Positions 52,285 to 61,370 of a stretch of 64,000 bases of DNA are shown in pieces. Source of the DNA: Streptomyces tsukubensis (GTDB taxonomy: Bacteria; Actinomycetota; Actinomycetes; Streptomycetales; Streptomycetaceae). The stretch is from assembly GCF_009296025.1 (NCBI RefSeq), contig NZ_CP045178.1:5704001-5768000 (forward strand), read 5' to 3'. Both the position numbers and the translations under genes were made by a program. The notes under the pieces are model-generated. The model did not search any database. It had not been told where the DNA came from and was given only the letters and a program-made list of their open reading frames with translations. Each line of letters begins with the position of its first letter. Positions within the stretch are counted from its first letter, which is position 1.

Positions 52285-53337
52285 GTGTCTTCGGAAACGT
52301 CGCCGTCCGTATCGGCCGCCGTCAGTCCCAAGGTGAGCGCCGTCAAGGTCGCCGAGGGCGAGGATCTGCGCGAGGTCCGGCTCCCCGGTCTCACCCTCGC
52401 GGTGCGGTCCAGGCCGTCGGCCCGCCCCGGTCTGCCGCCCGCCCTCCACGTGCACGGGCTCGGCGGCTCCTCGCAGAACTGGTCGGCGCTGATGCCGCTG
52501 GTCGATGACATCGTCGGCAGTGAGGCCGTCGACCTGCCCGGTTTCGGCGACTCGCCCCCACCCGACGACGGCGACTACTCGGTCACCGGGCACGCGCGCG
52601 CCGTCATCCGCTATCTGGACTCCTCGGGGCGCGGCCCCGTCCACCTCCTCGGCAACTCCATGGGCGGCGCCGTCACCACCAGGGTCGCCGCGGTGAGGCC
52701 CGATCTCGTACGGACCCTGACCCTTGTCTCGCCCGCCCTGCCCGAGATCAGGGTGCAGCGCACGGCCGTGCCCACCGGACTGCTCGCCCTTCCCGGGGTG
52801 GCCGGCCTGTTCGCCAGGATGACGCAGGGGTGGACGGCGGAGGACCGTACCCGCGGGGTCATGGGGCTCTGCTACGGCGATCCGGCCGCCGTCACTGAGG
52901 AGGGGTTCCGTAACGCCGTCGCGGAGATGGAGCGCAGACTCGCCCTGCCGTACTTCTGGGACGCCATGACACGTTCCGCGCGGGGCATCGTCAACGCCTA
53001 CACTCTCGGCGGCCAGCACGGACTGTGGCGCCAGGCGGAACGGGTACTCGCGCCGACGCTCCTGGTCTACGGCGGAAAGGACCAGCTCGTCTCCTTCCGA
53101 ATGGCCCGCAAGGCCGTACGCGCCTTCAGGGACTCGCGTCTGCTGACCCTGCCGGACGCCGGACATGTCGCGATGATGGAATACCCGGAGACCATCGCCC
53201 ATGCCTTCAGGGAACTCCTGAGCGAAGTGGAGGAGTTCTCTCCTGAGGGGAGTGGCCCTACTGTCGTGGGCGGGGCGGAGCGTGCCGGGAGCGACGGCGG
53301 CCGCGGTGAGAACACTGGGACAAACGTAGGGAGCTGA
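52285..53337 (+). CDS. alpha/beta-fold hydrolase
   Basis: The 350-residue hydrolase has HVHGLGGSSQNWSALMPLV (oxyanion), nucleophile GNSMGG, acid region VYGGKDQLVSF and catalytic His in DAGHVAMMEYP. The last ~40 residues are a Gly/Ser-rich tail. GTG 52285 shows no ribosome site, but TAACAT (52272-52277) lies seven bases upstream, so the mRNA may be nearly leaderless. It is probably in an operon with DUF3152, eight bases downstream. Confidence 0.85.
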   Translation: MSSETSPSVSAAVSPKVSAVKVAEGEDLREVRLPGLTLAVRSRPSARPGLPPALHVHGLGGSSQNWSALMPLVDDIVGSEAVDLPGFGDSPPPDDGDYSVTGHARAVIRYLDSSGRGPVHLLGNSMGGAVTTRVAAVRPDLVRTLTLVSPALPEIRVQRTAVPTGLLALPGVAGLFARMTQGWTAEDRTRGVMGLCYGDPAAVTEEGFRNAVAEMERRLALPYFWDAMTRSARGIVNAYTLGGQHGLWRQAERVLAPTLLVYGGKDQLVSFRMARKAVRAFRDSRLLTLPDAGHVAMMEYPETIAHAFRELLSEVEEFSPEGSGPTVVGGAERAGSDGGRGENTGTNVGS

Positions 53338-53345
53338 AGGGGCGC

Positions 53346-55040
53346 GTGGGACGACACAGCCGTCCACAGCCGTCGGGAAAATCGTCCACGGGACCGGCCG
53401 GCGCCGGTACCGGGCGCGACGAGGACCCGGCCGGCCAGGCCGAGGGGACCGGAGGAACGAGCACGGGCACGCCCGCGTACGTCCCTGGCCCCGGCCGCCG
53501 CAGACGCTCGGCCTCCGCGGGCCGGGCCGGCGAGGCGCCGTCCGGCGCGCCCGGCCCCGGCACCTCTTCTCCCGCCCCGTCCGGCAGCTCCCCCTTCGGT
53601 GGTCCCGGAGCCGGCCCCGCCTCCGGGACCGGGCCCGCGTCCGACGCCCAGTCGCGTGGCGGCCACCCCGAACAGCACGAGCCGGGCGGCGGCTGGGGCT
53701 CGGGTGAGGGCCCGCGCACGAACAGCGGCCCCGCCAAGGGATCCGCCGTGCCCAGGGTCGGTGCGGCACCCGGAGTCGCCGGGCCCCGCAAGGAGTATCT
53801 GGAAGCGTTCGACAGCGCGCCCCCGGAGGCCCACCCCACGGGGCGCGGCGGCGCGACCCGTTCTGCGCGATCGGGGGACGGGCCGGGGCGTCCCGGCGAG
53901 GAGGACCTGTTCAGGCCCCGCGTGCCCGGCCCCCGCGCTGTGCTGCCAGGCACGGAGTCGTCCGCCGGGCGGGCTCCCGAGCGGGACGCGTCGGGTACGA
54001 CGGCTGCTTCGGGTACGGGGGCTGCTTCGGGTACGGCGACGGTTTCGGGTGCGGCGGCCAGGAAGTCCGTCCCCGTCCAGGGGCGGCCCAAGGGCCCGGG
54101 AGGCCCCGAAGGCCCGTCGGAGGAGGCCGGACGTCCCGCGGTCACTCCGCAGGGACCTCCCGTGTACTGGGACTCGGAACGGGACGGTCCGCTCGTCCCC
54201 GAAGGCCCTGAGCCCCCCGCCACCGCCTTTCGCTGGACCAAGGGCCGCACTGTCACGGGCGGGCTGGCCGCTGTGCTGACCGTCGCTCTCGCCGTCTTCG
54301 TCGCGGGTGAGGTGTCCGACTCGCACTCCGGCGGCGACACGGCACACGCCGCCTCCGGCGCGCAGAGCGGCAAGGGCGGGCGTTTCGGCACCCGCTCCGA
54401 CGAGCGGCCCACGCCGCCTGCGGAGGAGTCCGCCCCGCCGACGTACGACGAGAAGATGGCCAAGAAGATCCCGATGGCGGCCGATCTGGAGGCGTCGGGG
54501 AAATTCGAGACCATGACGGGCGCCGACAAGGCGCCCAGCCGGGGGCGGCAGGCGCTGCGCTACCGCGTCGATGTGGAGAAGGGGCTCCATCTCGACGGAG
54601 GTCTCTTCACCGAGGCGGTGCAGAAGACCCTGAACGACAAGCGGAGTTGGGCCCACGACAACGCTCGTTCTTTCGAGCGCATATCGTCGGGGAAGCCTGA
54701 TTTCGTCATCACGCTCGCAAGTCCGGGGACCACCGCGGTCTGGTGCGCGAAGTCCGGCCTCGACACGACCGAGGACAACGTTTCCTGCGACTCGGCCGCC
54801 ACCGAACGCGTGATGATCAACGCCTACCGATGGGCCGAGGGCTCCAAGACGTACGGCGACGCGATTCACCCGTACCGGCAGATGCTGATCAATCACGAGG
54901 TCGGTCACCGTCTCGGCTACAACCACGTGACGTGCAGCAACGACGGCGCTCTCGCCCCGGTCATGCAGCAGCAGACCAAGTTCCTCACCTACAACGGCAT
55001 CACCTGCCGCCCCAACCCCTGGGCATTTCCGCACAATTGA
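53346..55040 (+). CDS. DUF3152 metalloprotease-like membrane protein
   Basis: The 564-residue protein has a disordered N-terminal ~300 residues (with alanine/serine repeats SGTGAASGTATVSG), a transmembrane helix (VTGGLAAVLTVALAVFVAGEV) and an extracytoplasmic DUF3152 domain with the zinc motif HEVGHRLGYNH (His517, Glu518, His521). Conserved cysteines (CAKSG, CDSA, CSNDG, CRP) may form disulfides. It resembles Rv3207c. A protease function is inferred from the motif. Confidence 0.87.
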   Translation: MGRHSRPQPSGKSSTGPAGAGTGRDEDPAGQAEGTGGTSTGTPAYVPGPGRRRRSASAGRAGEAPSGAPGPGTSSPAPSGSSPFGGPGAGPASGTGPASDAQSRGGHPEQHEPGGGWGSGEGPRTNSGPAKGSAVPRVGAAPGVAGPRKEYLEAFDSAPPEAHPTGRGGATRSARSGDGPGRPGEEDLFRPRVPGPRAVLPGTESSAGRAPERDASGTTAASGTGAASGTATVSGAAARKSVPVQGRPKGPGGPEGPSEEAGRPAVTPQGPPVYWDSERDGPLVPEGPEPPATAFRWTKGRTVTGGLAAVLTVALAVFVAGEVSDSHSGGDTAHAASGAQSGKGGRFGTRSDERPTPPAEESAPPTYDEKMAKKIPMAADLEASGKFETMTGADKAPSRGRQALRYRVDVEKGLHLDGGLFTEAVQKTLNDKRSWAHDNARSFERISSGKPDFVITLASPGTTAVWCAKSGLDTTEDNVSCDSAATERVMINAYRWAEGSKTYGDAIHPYRQMLINHEVGHRLGYNHVTCSNDGALAPVMQQQTKFLTYNGITCRPNPWAFPHN

Positions 55041-55188
55041 GCTGCGGAACGCCCCCTCTCCGGGCGGTCGAGGGTGGCTGTCCGGGAGCGGGGCGGGGTG
55101 CGCTGACGGTGTGCGCGGCGATGTAACCGGCGGTATAACGCGGTAAAACGCGGCTCGGCCAGGAAAGTTACGGCCGTTCACCCCTTCT

Positions 55189-55222
55189 GGTGGCGCGACG
55201 GACGGTTGTCCGTCGCGCCACC
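55189..55222. terminator. perfect 15-bp hairpin
   Basis: ggtggcgcgacggac (55189-55203) pairs with gtccgtcgcgccacc (55208-55222) around ggtt. It is between DUF3152 and the glycosyltransferase; it may terminate the former or sit in the leader of the latter. Upstream, cggtataacgcggtaaaacg holds near-repeats resembling a promoter. Confidence 0.6.
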
Positions 55223-55295
55223 GGCATGTCCGCATACGTTCGTTCCGCTGTGGGCCGCTCGTAGGGATGGCGGCCCCTCGAACGGGAGGACGGGA

Positions 55296-57287
55296 GTGCT
55301 CGTGCGCATAGGACTGCTCACGGAGGGTGGCTACCCGTATGCCAGTGGTGAGGCGAGACTCTGGTGCGACCGACTGGTGCGCGGACTCGACGGCCACGAG
55401 TTCGACCTCTACGCGCTCAGCCGCAGTGAGTGCCAGGAGGCGCACGGCTGGGTCGAGCTGCCGCCCCAGGTGAGCCGGGTGCGCACCGCCCCTCTGTGGG
55501 CCGCTCCCGACGAGGAGGCCAGGCTCTCGCGGCGCGGCAGGCGCCGGTTCGCCGCGCACTACGGCGAGTTGGCCGCCACTCTCTGCTCGATGGACGGCGC
55601 CGGCGTGGGATGGGGCGGTGAACGTGCGGAGGACCGTTTCAGCAACTCGCTCCACGGGCTCGCCGAACTCGCCGCGGACGAGGAGGGGCTCTCCTCGGCG
55701 CTCCGCTCGGAGGCGGCCGTGCGCGCTCTGGAAAGCGCCTGTCGCGCGCCCGGCGCACGGCGGGCCGTCCGAGGGGCGCGAGTGGCGGACCTGGTCGCCA
55801 TGAGCGCCCTGCTCGAAGAGGCCCTGCGGCCCCTCTCCCTCGACTGGTACGCGGCGGACAGCCTCGGCGCCGTCGACCTCTGCCACGCCACCTCGGGTGG
55901 CTCGGCCGCGCTGCCAGGACTGCTCGCGCGGCACTTCTCCGGCGTGCCGCTGCTCGTCACCGAGTACGGAGTACGGCTGCGGGCGCACTACCTCGGGAAC
56001 GGGGCGTACGACGGAACGGCCACGCCGGGCGCGGGCGGGCTGCGCGCGCCGGTGCGCGCCGTCCTCGCCGCGTTCCACCGCGAACTCGCCGCCGAGGTCT
56101 ACCGCCGAGCCGTCCTCATCACCCCGGGCAACACCCACGCCCGACGCTGGCAGGAGCAGTGCGGCGCCGAGCGCGCGAAGCTGCGGACGGTCTATCCGGG
56201 GATGGACGCCGCGCGGTTCGCGAGGGTCGGCGACGAGGCCGAGGCGGGCTTCAGGGGCGTGCGGGCCGCTTCCGCCCCCCGTGACCCGCACTCCTCCACC
56301 ACGTCCGCCGCGAGGTCTGCCGCGAGCGGCCCGGCCGTCACCGATGCCGGGCCCGGTGCTCCGGGACGGTCCGCCGAGCCGACCTGGGTCACCGGCGGGC
56401 CGGGAGCACCGGCCGGTTCGGCGGGAACGGCGTCGGCGGATTTGGCCGCGCCGCCTGCCGCGCAGGCGCGCACCCTCGTCTGGGTCGGTCGAGCCGAGCC
56501 CACGAAGGACCTGGTCACGCTCCTGCACGCGGTAGCGCTGCTCAGGGAGGACGAGCCGGAGACCCGGCTGCGCGTCGTCTCGGCGCCCACCAGGGACGAC
56601 GAGGAGGCCGCCTACCTCGGCCAGTGCCGGGCACTGGCCGAGGAACTCTTCACACCGGAGCACGCGCAGGAGCGTGCGGTGAGCCGGCGAGAACCCGCGG
56701 TCGCCTTCGAGGAGATCGGCGACCCCGGCCTTCCCGATCTCGCGGAGGTCTACGCGGCCGGGAACGTCGTCGTCCTCTCCAGCCTTGTCGAAGGCTTCCC
56801 GATCAGCCTGGTCGAGGCCATGTTCTGCGGGTGCGCCACCGTGTCGACGGATGTCGGTGCCGTCGTGGAGGTCATCGGCGGCACCGGGCTGGTCGTGGAG
56901 CCCGCCGACCCCTCGGCGCTCGCGGCGGCCTGCCGCACACTGCTGCGCGATCCCGAGCGCCGTGCACGCCTGGGCGCGGCGGCTCGCGCCCGCGCCCTCG
57001 AACTCTTCACCATCGAACAGAACGTCGACCGCTTCCGCGAGATCTATCAGGAGATCGTGGCGCGCTGCCCCGTGGAGCGCGAGACGCACGACGCCCCGGG
57101 CGAGCCACTGCCCTTCGCCCGCCCCGCCGAGCGGCGGCTCGCGAGCCGTACGTCCGCCGCGGGTACGGGAGAACCGCCCCTCGGGGCCCGGCCGTTCAAC
57201 GACGACCGGGCGACCACACCGAGCTGGGCGAGGACCACCCGGCCGCACACCAGGGCTACCGGCGTGAGCGTGGAGGCCGGCCGGTGA
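55296..57287 (+). CDS. PelF-like (DUF3492) GT4 glycosyltransferase
   Basis: The 663-residue enzyme begins RIGLLTEGGYPYASGEARLWCDRLVRGL, typical of the DUF3492 N-domain of PelF, then LLVTEYGVRLRAHYL. The C-terminal GT4 domain has LVWVGRAEPTKDLVTLLHAVALL, VYAAGNVVVLSSLVEGFPISLVEAMFCG and the donor motif VVEPADP. A ~65-residue Ala/Ser/Pro-rich segment (about 325-390) splits the two lobes. PelF uses UDP-GlcNAc/GalNAc to polymerise Pel; here the substrate is not proven. GTG 55296 has gggagg upstream. It overlaps the next gene by GTGA. Confidence 0.85.
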   Translation: MLVRIGLLTEGGYPYASGEARLWCDRLVRGLDGHEFDLYALSRSECQEAHGWVELPPQVSRVRTAPLWAAPDEEARLSRRGRRRFAAHYGELAATLCSMDGAGVGWGGERAEDRFSNSLHGLAELAADEEGLSSALRSEAAVRALESACRAPGARRAVRGARVADLVAMSALLEEALRPLSLDWYAADSLGAVDLCHATSGGSAALPGLLARHFSGVPLLVTEYGVRLRAHYLGNGAYDGTATPGAGGLRAPVRAVLAAFHRELAAEVYRRAVLITPGNTHARRWQEQCGAERAKLRTVYPGMDAARFARVGDEAEAGFRGVRAASAPRDPHSSTTSAARSAASGPAVTDAGPGAPGRSAEPTWVTGGPGAPAGSAGTASADLAAPPAAQARTLVWVGRAEPTKDLVTLLHAVALLREDEPETRLRVVSAPTRDDEEAAYLGQCRALAEELFTPEHAQERAVSRREPAVAFEEIGDPGLPDLAEVYAAGNVVVLSSLVEGFPISLVEAMFCGCATVSTDVGAVVEVIGGTGLVVEPADPSALAAACRTLLRDPERRARLGAAARARALELFTIEQNVDRFREIYQEIVARCPVERETHDAPGEPLPFARPAERRLASRTSAAGTGEPPLGARPFNDDRATTPSWARTTRPHTRATGVSVEAGR

Positions 57288-58618
57288 AGACACGGACGAC
57301 CGCGGCGGCAAGCGTCGCGCACGTGAAGGACCGTACGACAGAGGCGGATGTGTCGAACGAGAAGGGCGGTACGTCAGCGGCGGCCGGTGATCACCCGCCG
57401 GTCGCCGGTGACCACCACCCGGCTGCCGGGCGACCGGCAACCGGCGTGCGGACAGCAACCGGCGTGCGGACGGCGCACGGGACGCGGACAGCGCCCCGCA
57501 CCCCTCCCGCCCGGGGCACGGCGGGCACCAGCGGCGCCGACCCCGTCAAGGCCCTGATGGAGGAGCACCGGGCCTGGTGCGAACGGGCCGTCGACCCCCT
57601 GGAGATAGCTGCCGGGCTCGAAGCACACGGCATCACGGACCGGGCAGTCGCGCGCTATCGCCACCGCACCGTCTTCTCACTCGCGGAGGAGATGTACGCG
57701 CGGCTGCCCCAGGACGACGACCACGACATCGGTACGTCCGACACGGGCCACGCAGGCCACCCGGCCCCCGATGACGGGCACGAACGCGGACGCGGCACCG
57801 GCTGGGCCGTACTCGTCCTGCTGCCGGCCGCCCTGTGCGCGCTGACCCTCGCGGGCGCGCACCTCGCCTCGGGCGGCTCCCGCCTCGCCGTCATCGCCGC
57901 GGGCGCGCCGGCCGTGGCCCTGGCCGTACGCGCCTGCCTGCGCCACGGCCCGCTCGTCGCCCCCGTCCCTGGCGGACCGGCCGCCCGCCTCCGGACCTGC
58001 GGACTCCTCGCGTACGCCTGCTACGGCGACGGCCTCATCGACGCCGCGCTCACCGGCGGCCCCGACGAGCCCTGGCCCCCGCACACCGCACCGCTGCTCG
58101 CCCTCTGCGCGGCTGTCGCGCCCGCCGCCTGGTGCGCCGGGTTCTTCGCCGTGAGGGCCAGGCACGCGCTGCGCACCAGCCGGGGCCTCGACGACTTCGC
58201 CGCCTCCGTGTGGCCGCCGCTGCTCGGCGCCCTCGCCGTCCATCTCTGTCTGCTGGGCGCACTGCTCGGTCTCTCCGGAGCGCTACTGGGCCAGGCCACC
58301 GGCCTTCCCGGTGCGGGCGCACTCGGTCTGCTGCTCTTCCTGGCCCGGCTGCTCATGGCGCACGGCGTACCCGTACCCGCCCGAGCCGCGCTGGGGGCCG
58401 CCTTCGCCGCCGAAGTGCTCGCCGTCTGCTCCGTCTTCATCGGGCGCCTCCCGGAGTGCGCGTTCCTCGCCGTCCCCGTGGAGAACCTCACCTCGGCCCT
58501 CGGCGCGGGGGCCGTACCCGCCCTCGCCTGCTCGGCCGCGGCCCTGCCGCTCCTGGTCCACGCCCTCTCCGCCCTCACCAAGGCCTCCGCCCACCTCTTC
58601 CATGACGGTGGCCGGTGA
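57284..58618 (+). CDS. polytopic membrane protein of the PelF-like cluster
   Basis: A 444-residue protein whose ~165-residue N-terminus has low-complexity repeats (TGVRTATGVRTA) and a cytoplasmic helix region (CERAVDPLEIAAGLEAHGITDRAVARYRHRTVFSLAEEMYARL). About ten transmembrane helices follow. The topology resembles a flippase or polymer export partner such as PelG, but I see no sequence match that would prove it. GTG start is coupled to the glycosyltransferase (GTGA, ggagg upstream). Confidence 0.78.
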   Translation: MKTRTTAAASVAHVKDRTTEADVSNEKGGTSAAAGDHPPVAGDHHPAAGRPATGVRTATGVRTAHGTRTAPRTPPARGTAGTSGADPVKALMEEHRAWCERAVDPLEIAAGLEAHGITDRAVARYRHRTVFSLAEEMYARLPQDDDHDIGTSDTGHAGHPAPDDGHERGRGTGWAVLVLLPAALCALTLAGAHLASGGSRLAVIAAGAPAVALAVRACLRHGPLVAPVPGGPAARLRTCGLLAYACYGDGLIDAALTGGPDEPWPPHTAPLLALCAAVAPAAWCAGFFAVRARHALRTSRGLDDFAASVWPPLLGALAVHLCLLGALLGLSGALLGQATGLPGAGALGLLLFLARLLMAHGVPVPARAALGAAFAAEVLAVCSVFIGRLPECAFLAVPVENLTSALGAGAVPALACSAAALPLLVHALSALTKASAHLFHDGGR

Positions 58619-59340
58619 GCGGGGGCGTGGAGCCGCGCGCCGGGGCGAGCGGCCGGCGGCCGGACCCCGCGGGCCTGTGTTCCTCCGTTCTCCGCTGGTT
58701 CCACGGCCCCGCGCGTGACGCGGACGCGGGGGCCGACGGAGGCCGGGGCCCCGTACGCCCCGCGTGGGTACGGGCGGGACGCACCCGAACCTCCCGCGGC
58801 CCGACGCCGACCTCGGGTCGCTCTCACGTGACACCCGCGCCCCGTTCGTGGAAGGCCCGGAATCCCTCCTCGCCCGGTCCCACGCCGACCTCGCACCGCC
58901 GGTCCGTGCCGTCCCGTGACCGTACGGGCGGGCGCGCCGCCGCCGGGTTCACCCCGGCGGGTCTGCGGGCACTCGCGCCCCGCCGCGCACCGGGGGCCCG
59001 GTGGTCGAGCGCCGCCGCCCCGTCCGCTCCCCGTACGCGTCGACGGCCCGCTCCGCGACCCATGCCCCGACTCCGCCGGTCCTGCCGCTCCCCGCGCAGG
59101 GCCCGGTGGACGCGCCGCCCGTACGCCGTGAGACGCGGCCCCTCCGCGTCTCCACCCCGGCGACCAGCGGGCCGCCGCCCGCTCGCCTCCCGCGACCGGG
59201 CGGCCCGCTCCACCGGCGACCACCGCACCTGCCAGGTGGGGCACGTCGTGCCCCGAGCCGGGTACTTCCGTTCTTTCCCGTGACGCCCACCGCGCGTTCA
59301 CCGTTCCCCTCCCGCGGAGCCGACACCGCGGGCCCGATCA
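58619..59340. other. gene-free stretch inside the polysaccharide-type cluster
   Basis: A 722-base region where every open frame on both strands is Arg/Pro/Ser-rich and matches no family. A frame that would start by GTGA overlap at 58615 is off-composition. It may contain a decayed gene or a regulatory spacer. Confidence 0.5.
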
Positions 59341-59374
59341 GTGACCCACGGCCACACCCCGAAGGAGAGCTCAG

Positions 59375-59422
59375 ATGACCAGCCCCCGCCGCCGCACATC
59401 AGTCCCGGGAGCCGCCCGATGA
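59375..59422 (+). CDS. 15-residue leader ORF coupled to the epimerase
   Basis: MTSPRRRTSVPGAAR starts seven bases after ggag and stops in TGA, which overlaps the epimerase ATG as ATGA. It may couple or gate translation of the epimerase. Its strong ribosome site is better than that of the main gene. Confidence 0.45.
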   Translation: MTSPRRRTSVPGAAR

Positions 59423-60426
59423 GGGTCCTGCTGATCGGAGCCAATGGATATCTCGGCCGCTTCGTCGCCGACCGGCTGCTCGCCGACCCCGCCGTCCAGC
59501 TCACCGTCCTCGGGCGCGGGGACGACGCCGACGTGCGGTTCGACCTCGCGGGCGGCAGCCCGGGAGCGCTGACCCGCTTCCTCGACGCGGTCCACCCCGG
59601 CGTCGTCGTCAACTGCGCCGGTGCCACCCGCGGCGGCGCCCGCGAACTGACCCGGCACAACACCGTCGCGGTCGCCACCGTCTGCGAGGCCCTGCGCCGC
59701 AGTGGCTGCGGCGCGCGACTCGTACAGCTCGGCTGCGGCGCCGAGTACGGCCCCAGCCAGCCGGGATCCTCCACCGCGGAGGACGCCGTACCGCGACCGG
59801 GCGGGCCCTACGGCGTCAGCAAACTCGCCGCCACCGAGCTGGTGCTCGGTTCCGGGCTCGACGCCGTCGTCCTGCGCGTCTTCTCGCCCGCGGGGCCCGG
59901 TACCCCGGCGGGCTCCCCGCTCGGCCGGCTCGCCGAGGCCATGCGCCGCGCCATGCAGGCGGGCGACGGCGAACTGAAACTCGGCGGGCTCGGAGTGCAG
60001 CGTGACTTCGTGGACGTACGGGACATCGCCCGCGCCGTGCACGCCGCCTCGCTCTCCGCCGCCCAGGGCATCGTCAACATCGGCTCGGGCCGGGCGGTGC
60101 GGCTCCGTGACGCGGCCACCGTCCTCGCCCGAGTGGCGGGGTTCACCGGCGCACTGCACGAACTCGACACGCCCCCCGGTTACGCCCCGGGCTCCATGCC
60201 CGCCCGCGAGCTCCAGCCGGGCCACGGCACGCTCCGCTCCACCATCGGGCACCAGCGTTCCGACTCCGACCACGTGGCCCCGGCGGCGCACCCCTACCCG
60301 GACGGCTGCGGAAGCTGGCAGCAGGCCGATGTGCGGACGGCCCGTGACCGGCTCGGCTGGCGGCCCCGCATCAACCTGGAGGAATCGCTGGCCGACATCT
60401 GGATGGAGGCGGCGTGCCGTATCTGA
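59419..60426 (+). CDS. NAD-dependent sugar epimerase/dehydratase family protein
   Basis: The 335-residue extended SDR has the nucleotide motif GANGYLGRFVAD and the catalytic YGVSK (Tyr/Lys) in PRPGGPYGVSKLAATE. The QRDFVDVRDIARAV segment and the ending LGWRPRINLEESLADIW are typical of UDP-sugar 4-epimerases and dTDP-sugar reductases. It could supply UDP-GalNAc to the glycosyltransferase. It overlaps the next gene by 13 bases. Confidence 0.85.
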   Translation: MRVLLIGANGYLGRFVADRLLADPAVQLTVLGRGDDADVRFDLAGGSPGALTRFLDAVHPGVVVNCAGATRGGARELTRHNTVAVATVCEALRRSGCGARLVQLGCGAEYGPSQPGSSTAEDAVPRPGGPYGVSKLAATELVLGSGLDAVVLRVFSPAGPGTPAGSPLGRLAEAMRRAMQAGDGELKLGGLGVQRDFVDVRDIARAVHAASLSAAQGIVNIGSGRAVRLRDAATVLARVAGFTGALHELDTPPGYAPGSMPARELQPGHGTLRSTIGHQRSDSDHVAPAAHPYPDGCGSWQQADVRTARDRLGWRPRINLEESLADIWMEAACRI

Positions 60427-61271
60427 CCCCGGCAGGTCTCCGGGGCGCCGACGGCGGCGTGGCAGATGTCAGGGACCACGCCGCCCGCACGGGCGGCGCC
60501 CCGGGCATCGGCGTGCCCGGCTACGCGCACCCGCTGGTCGCCGCCGCCGAATGGGAGGCGCTCGCCCGGCCGGGGGCGCCCGTCCACTGGGCCGTCCTCA
60601 ACGTGGACAACGGCCCTGGTGTCCGCCCCGACCCGCACTGCCTCGAAGCCGCGGGGCGGATCAAGAACGCCGCCGCCCGTGCCCGCGCCGCCGCCCACCC
60701 GGGCGCGGCGCGGGCCGCCGCGGGCGGCCGCCTGCTCGGACATCTCGACCTCGCCCACGGGGCACGGTCCGCCTCCGAGCTCCTCGCCGAGGCCCGCGCC
60801 TACCTCGACTGGTACCTCGTGGACGGCTTCCTTCTCGCCCGCTGTCCCACCGGGAGCGCGTCGCTGCCACGGGTCGCGGTCCTCACGACCGCCTTGCGTG
60901 AGCTGGCCGAGAGCCCCCATCTCGTTCTCGGCCACGGCCGCCTCCCGCATCCCGGATACGCGGGGACCGCCGACCAGATGGTGACCTTCACCGGCGCCTG
61001 GAGCGAGTACCGGTGGTCCCAGGCGCCTGCGTGGACCGCCGCCCATCCGCCTGGCCGCTTCTGTCATGTCGTACACGGTGTGCCGCGCGGTCATCTCGAC
61101 GAGGCGCTGCGGATCGCGCGGTGGCAGGGCGCGGGGACGGTCTATTTCACCGACCGGACACCCCGTCCGGCGCCACGCGATGACATAGGGGGGCAATCCG
61201 ATCCGTATGCCTCGCTGCCCGGTTACTGGGACGAAATCGTCTCGCGCATCGGACGCGGTGTCTCGGAATGA
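60414..61271 (+). CDS. spherulation-specific family 4 (spherulin-4) protein, possible GH135-like galactosaminidase
   Basis: The 285-residue protein has the spherulin-4 features GIGVPGYAHPL, VHWAVLNVDNGPG, GHLDLAHGARSASELLAEARAYLDWYLVDGFLL and LPGYWDEIV. The fungal relative Sph3 (GH135) cleaves galactosaminogalactan, and PelA contains an analogous hydrolase domain. No signal peptide is seen here, so export or a cytoplasmic role is unclear. GTG overlaps the epimerase; ggatggagg lies upstream. Confidence 0.83.
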   Translation: MPYLTPAGLRGADGGVADVRDHAARTGGAPGIGVPGYAHPLVAAAEWEALARPGAPVHWAVLNVDNGPGVRPDPHCLEAAGRIKNAAARARAAAHPGAARAAAGGRLLGHLDLAHGARSASELLAEARAYLDWYLVDGFLLARCPTGSASLPRVAVLTTALRELAESPHLVLGHGRLPHPGYAGTADQMVTFTGAWSEYRWSQAPAWTAAHPPGRFCHVVHGVPRGHLDEALRIARWQGAGTVYFTDRTPRPAPRDDIGGQSDPYASLPGYWDEIVSRIGRGVSE

Positions 61272-61370
61272 AAGGGGGCGTGGCAGTGTTGTCGGCAGAA
61301 CGACGCCCCGCGGTATCGGCTCAGGCCGGACGGCGGGGCACCCACCGTAGAACCGACCGACGGAGTCGCT

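Noticed and set aside
53067..57458. A 1463-residue open frame on the minus strand
   Set aside because: It lies antisense to the hydrolase, DUF3152 and glycosyltransferase genes, which have clear domains and normal codon bias; the antisense product is Arg/Gly/Pro-rich without motifs.
58615..59283. ORF starting by GTGA overlap after the membrane gene
   Set aside because: The product is dominated by Arg, Pro and Ser, and third-position bias is out of phase, so it is unlikely to be coded.
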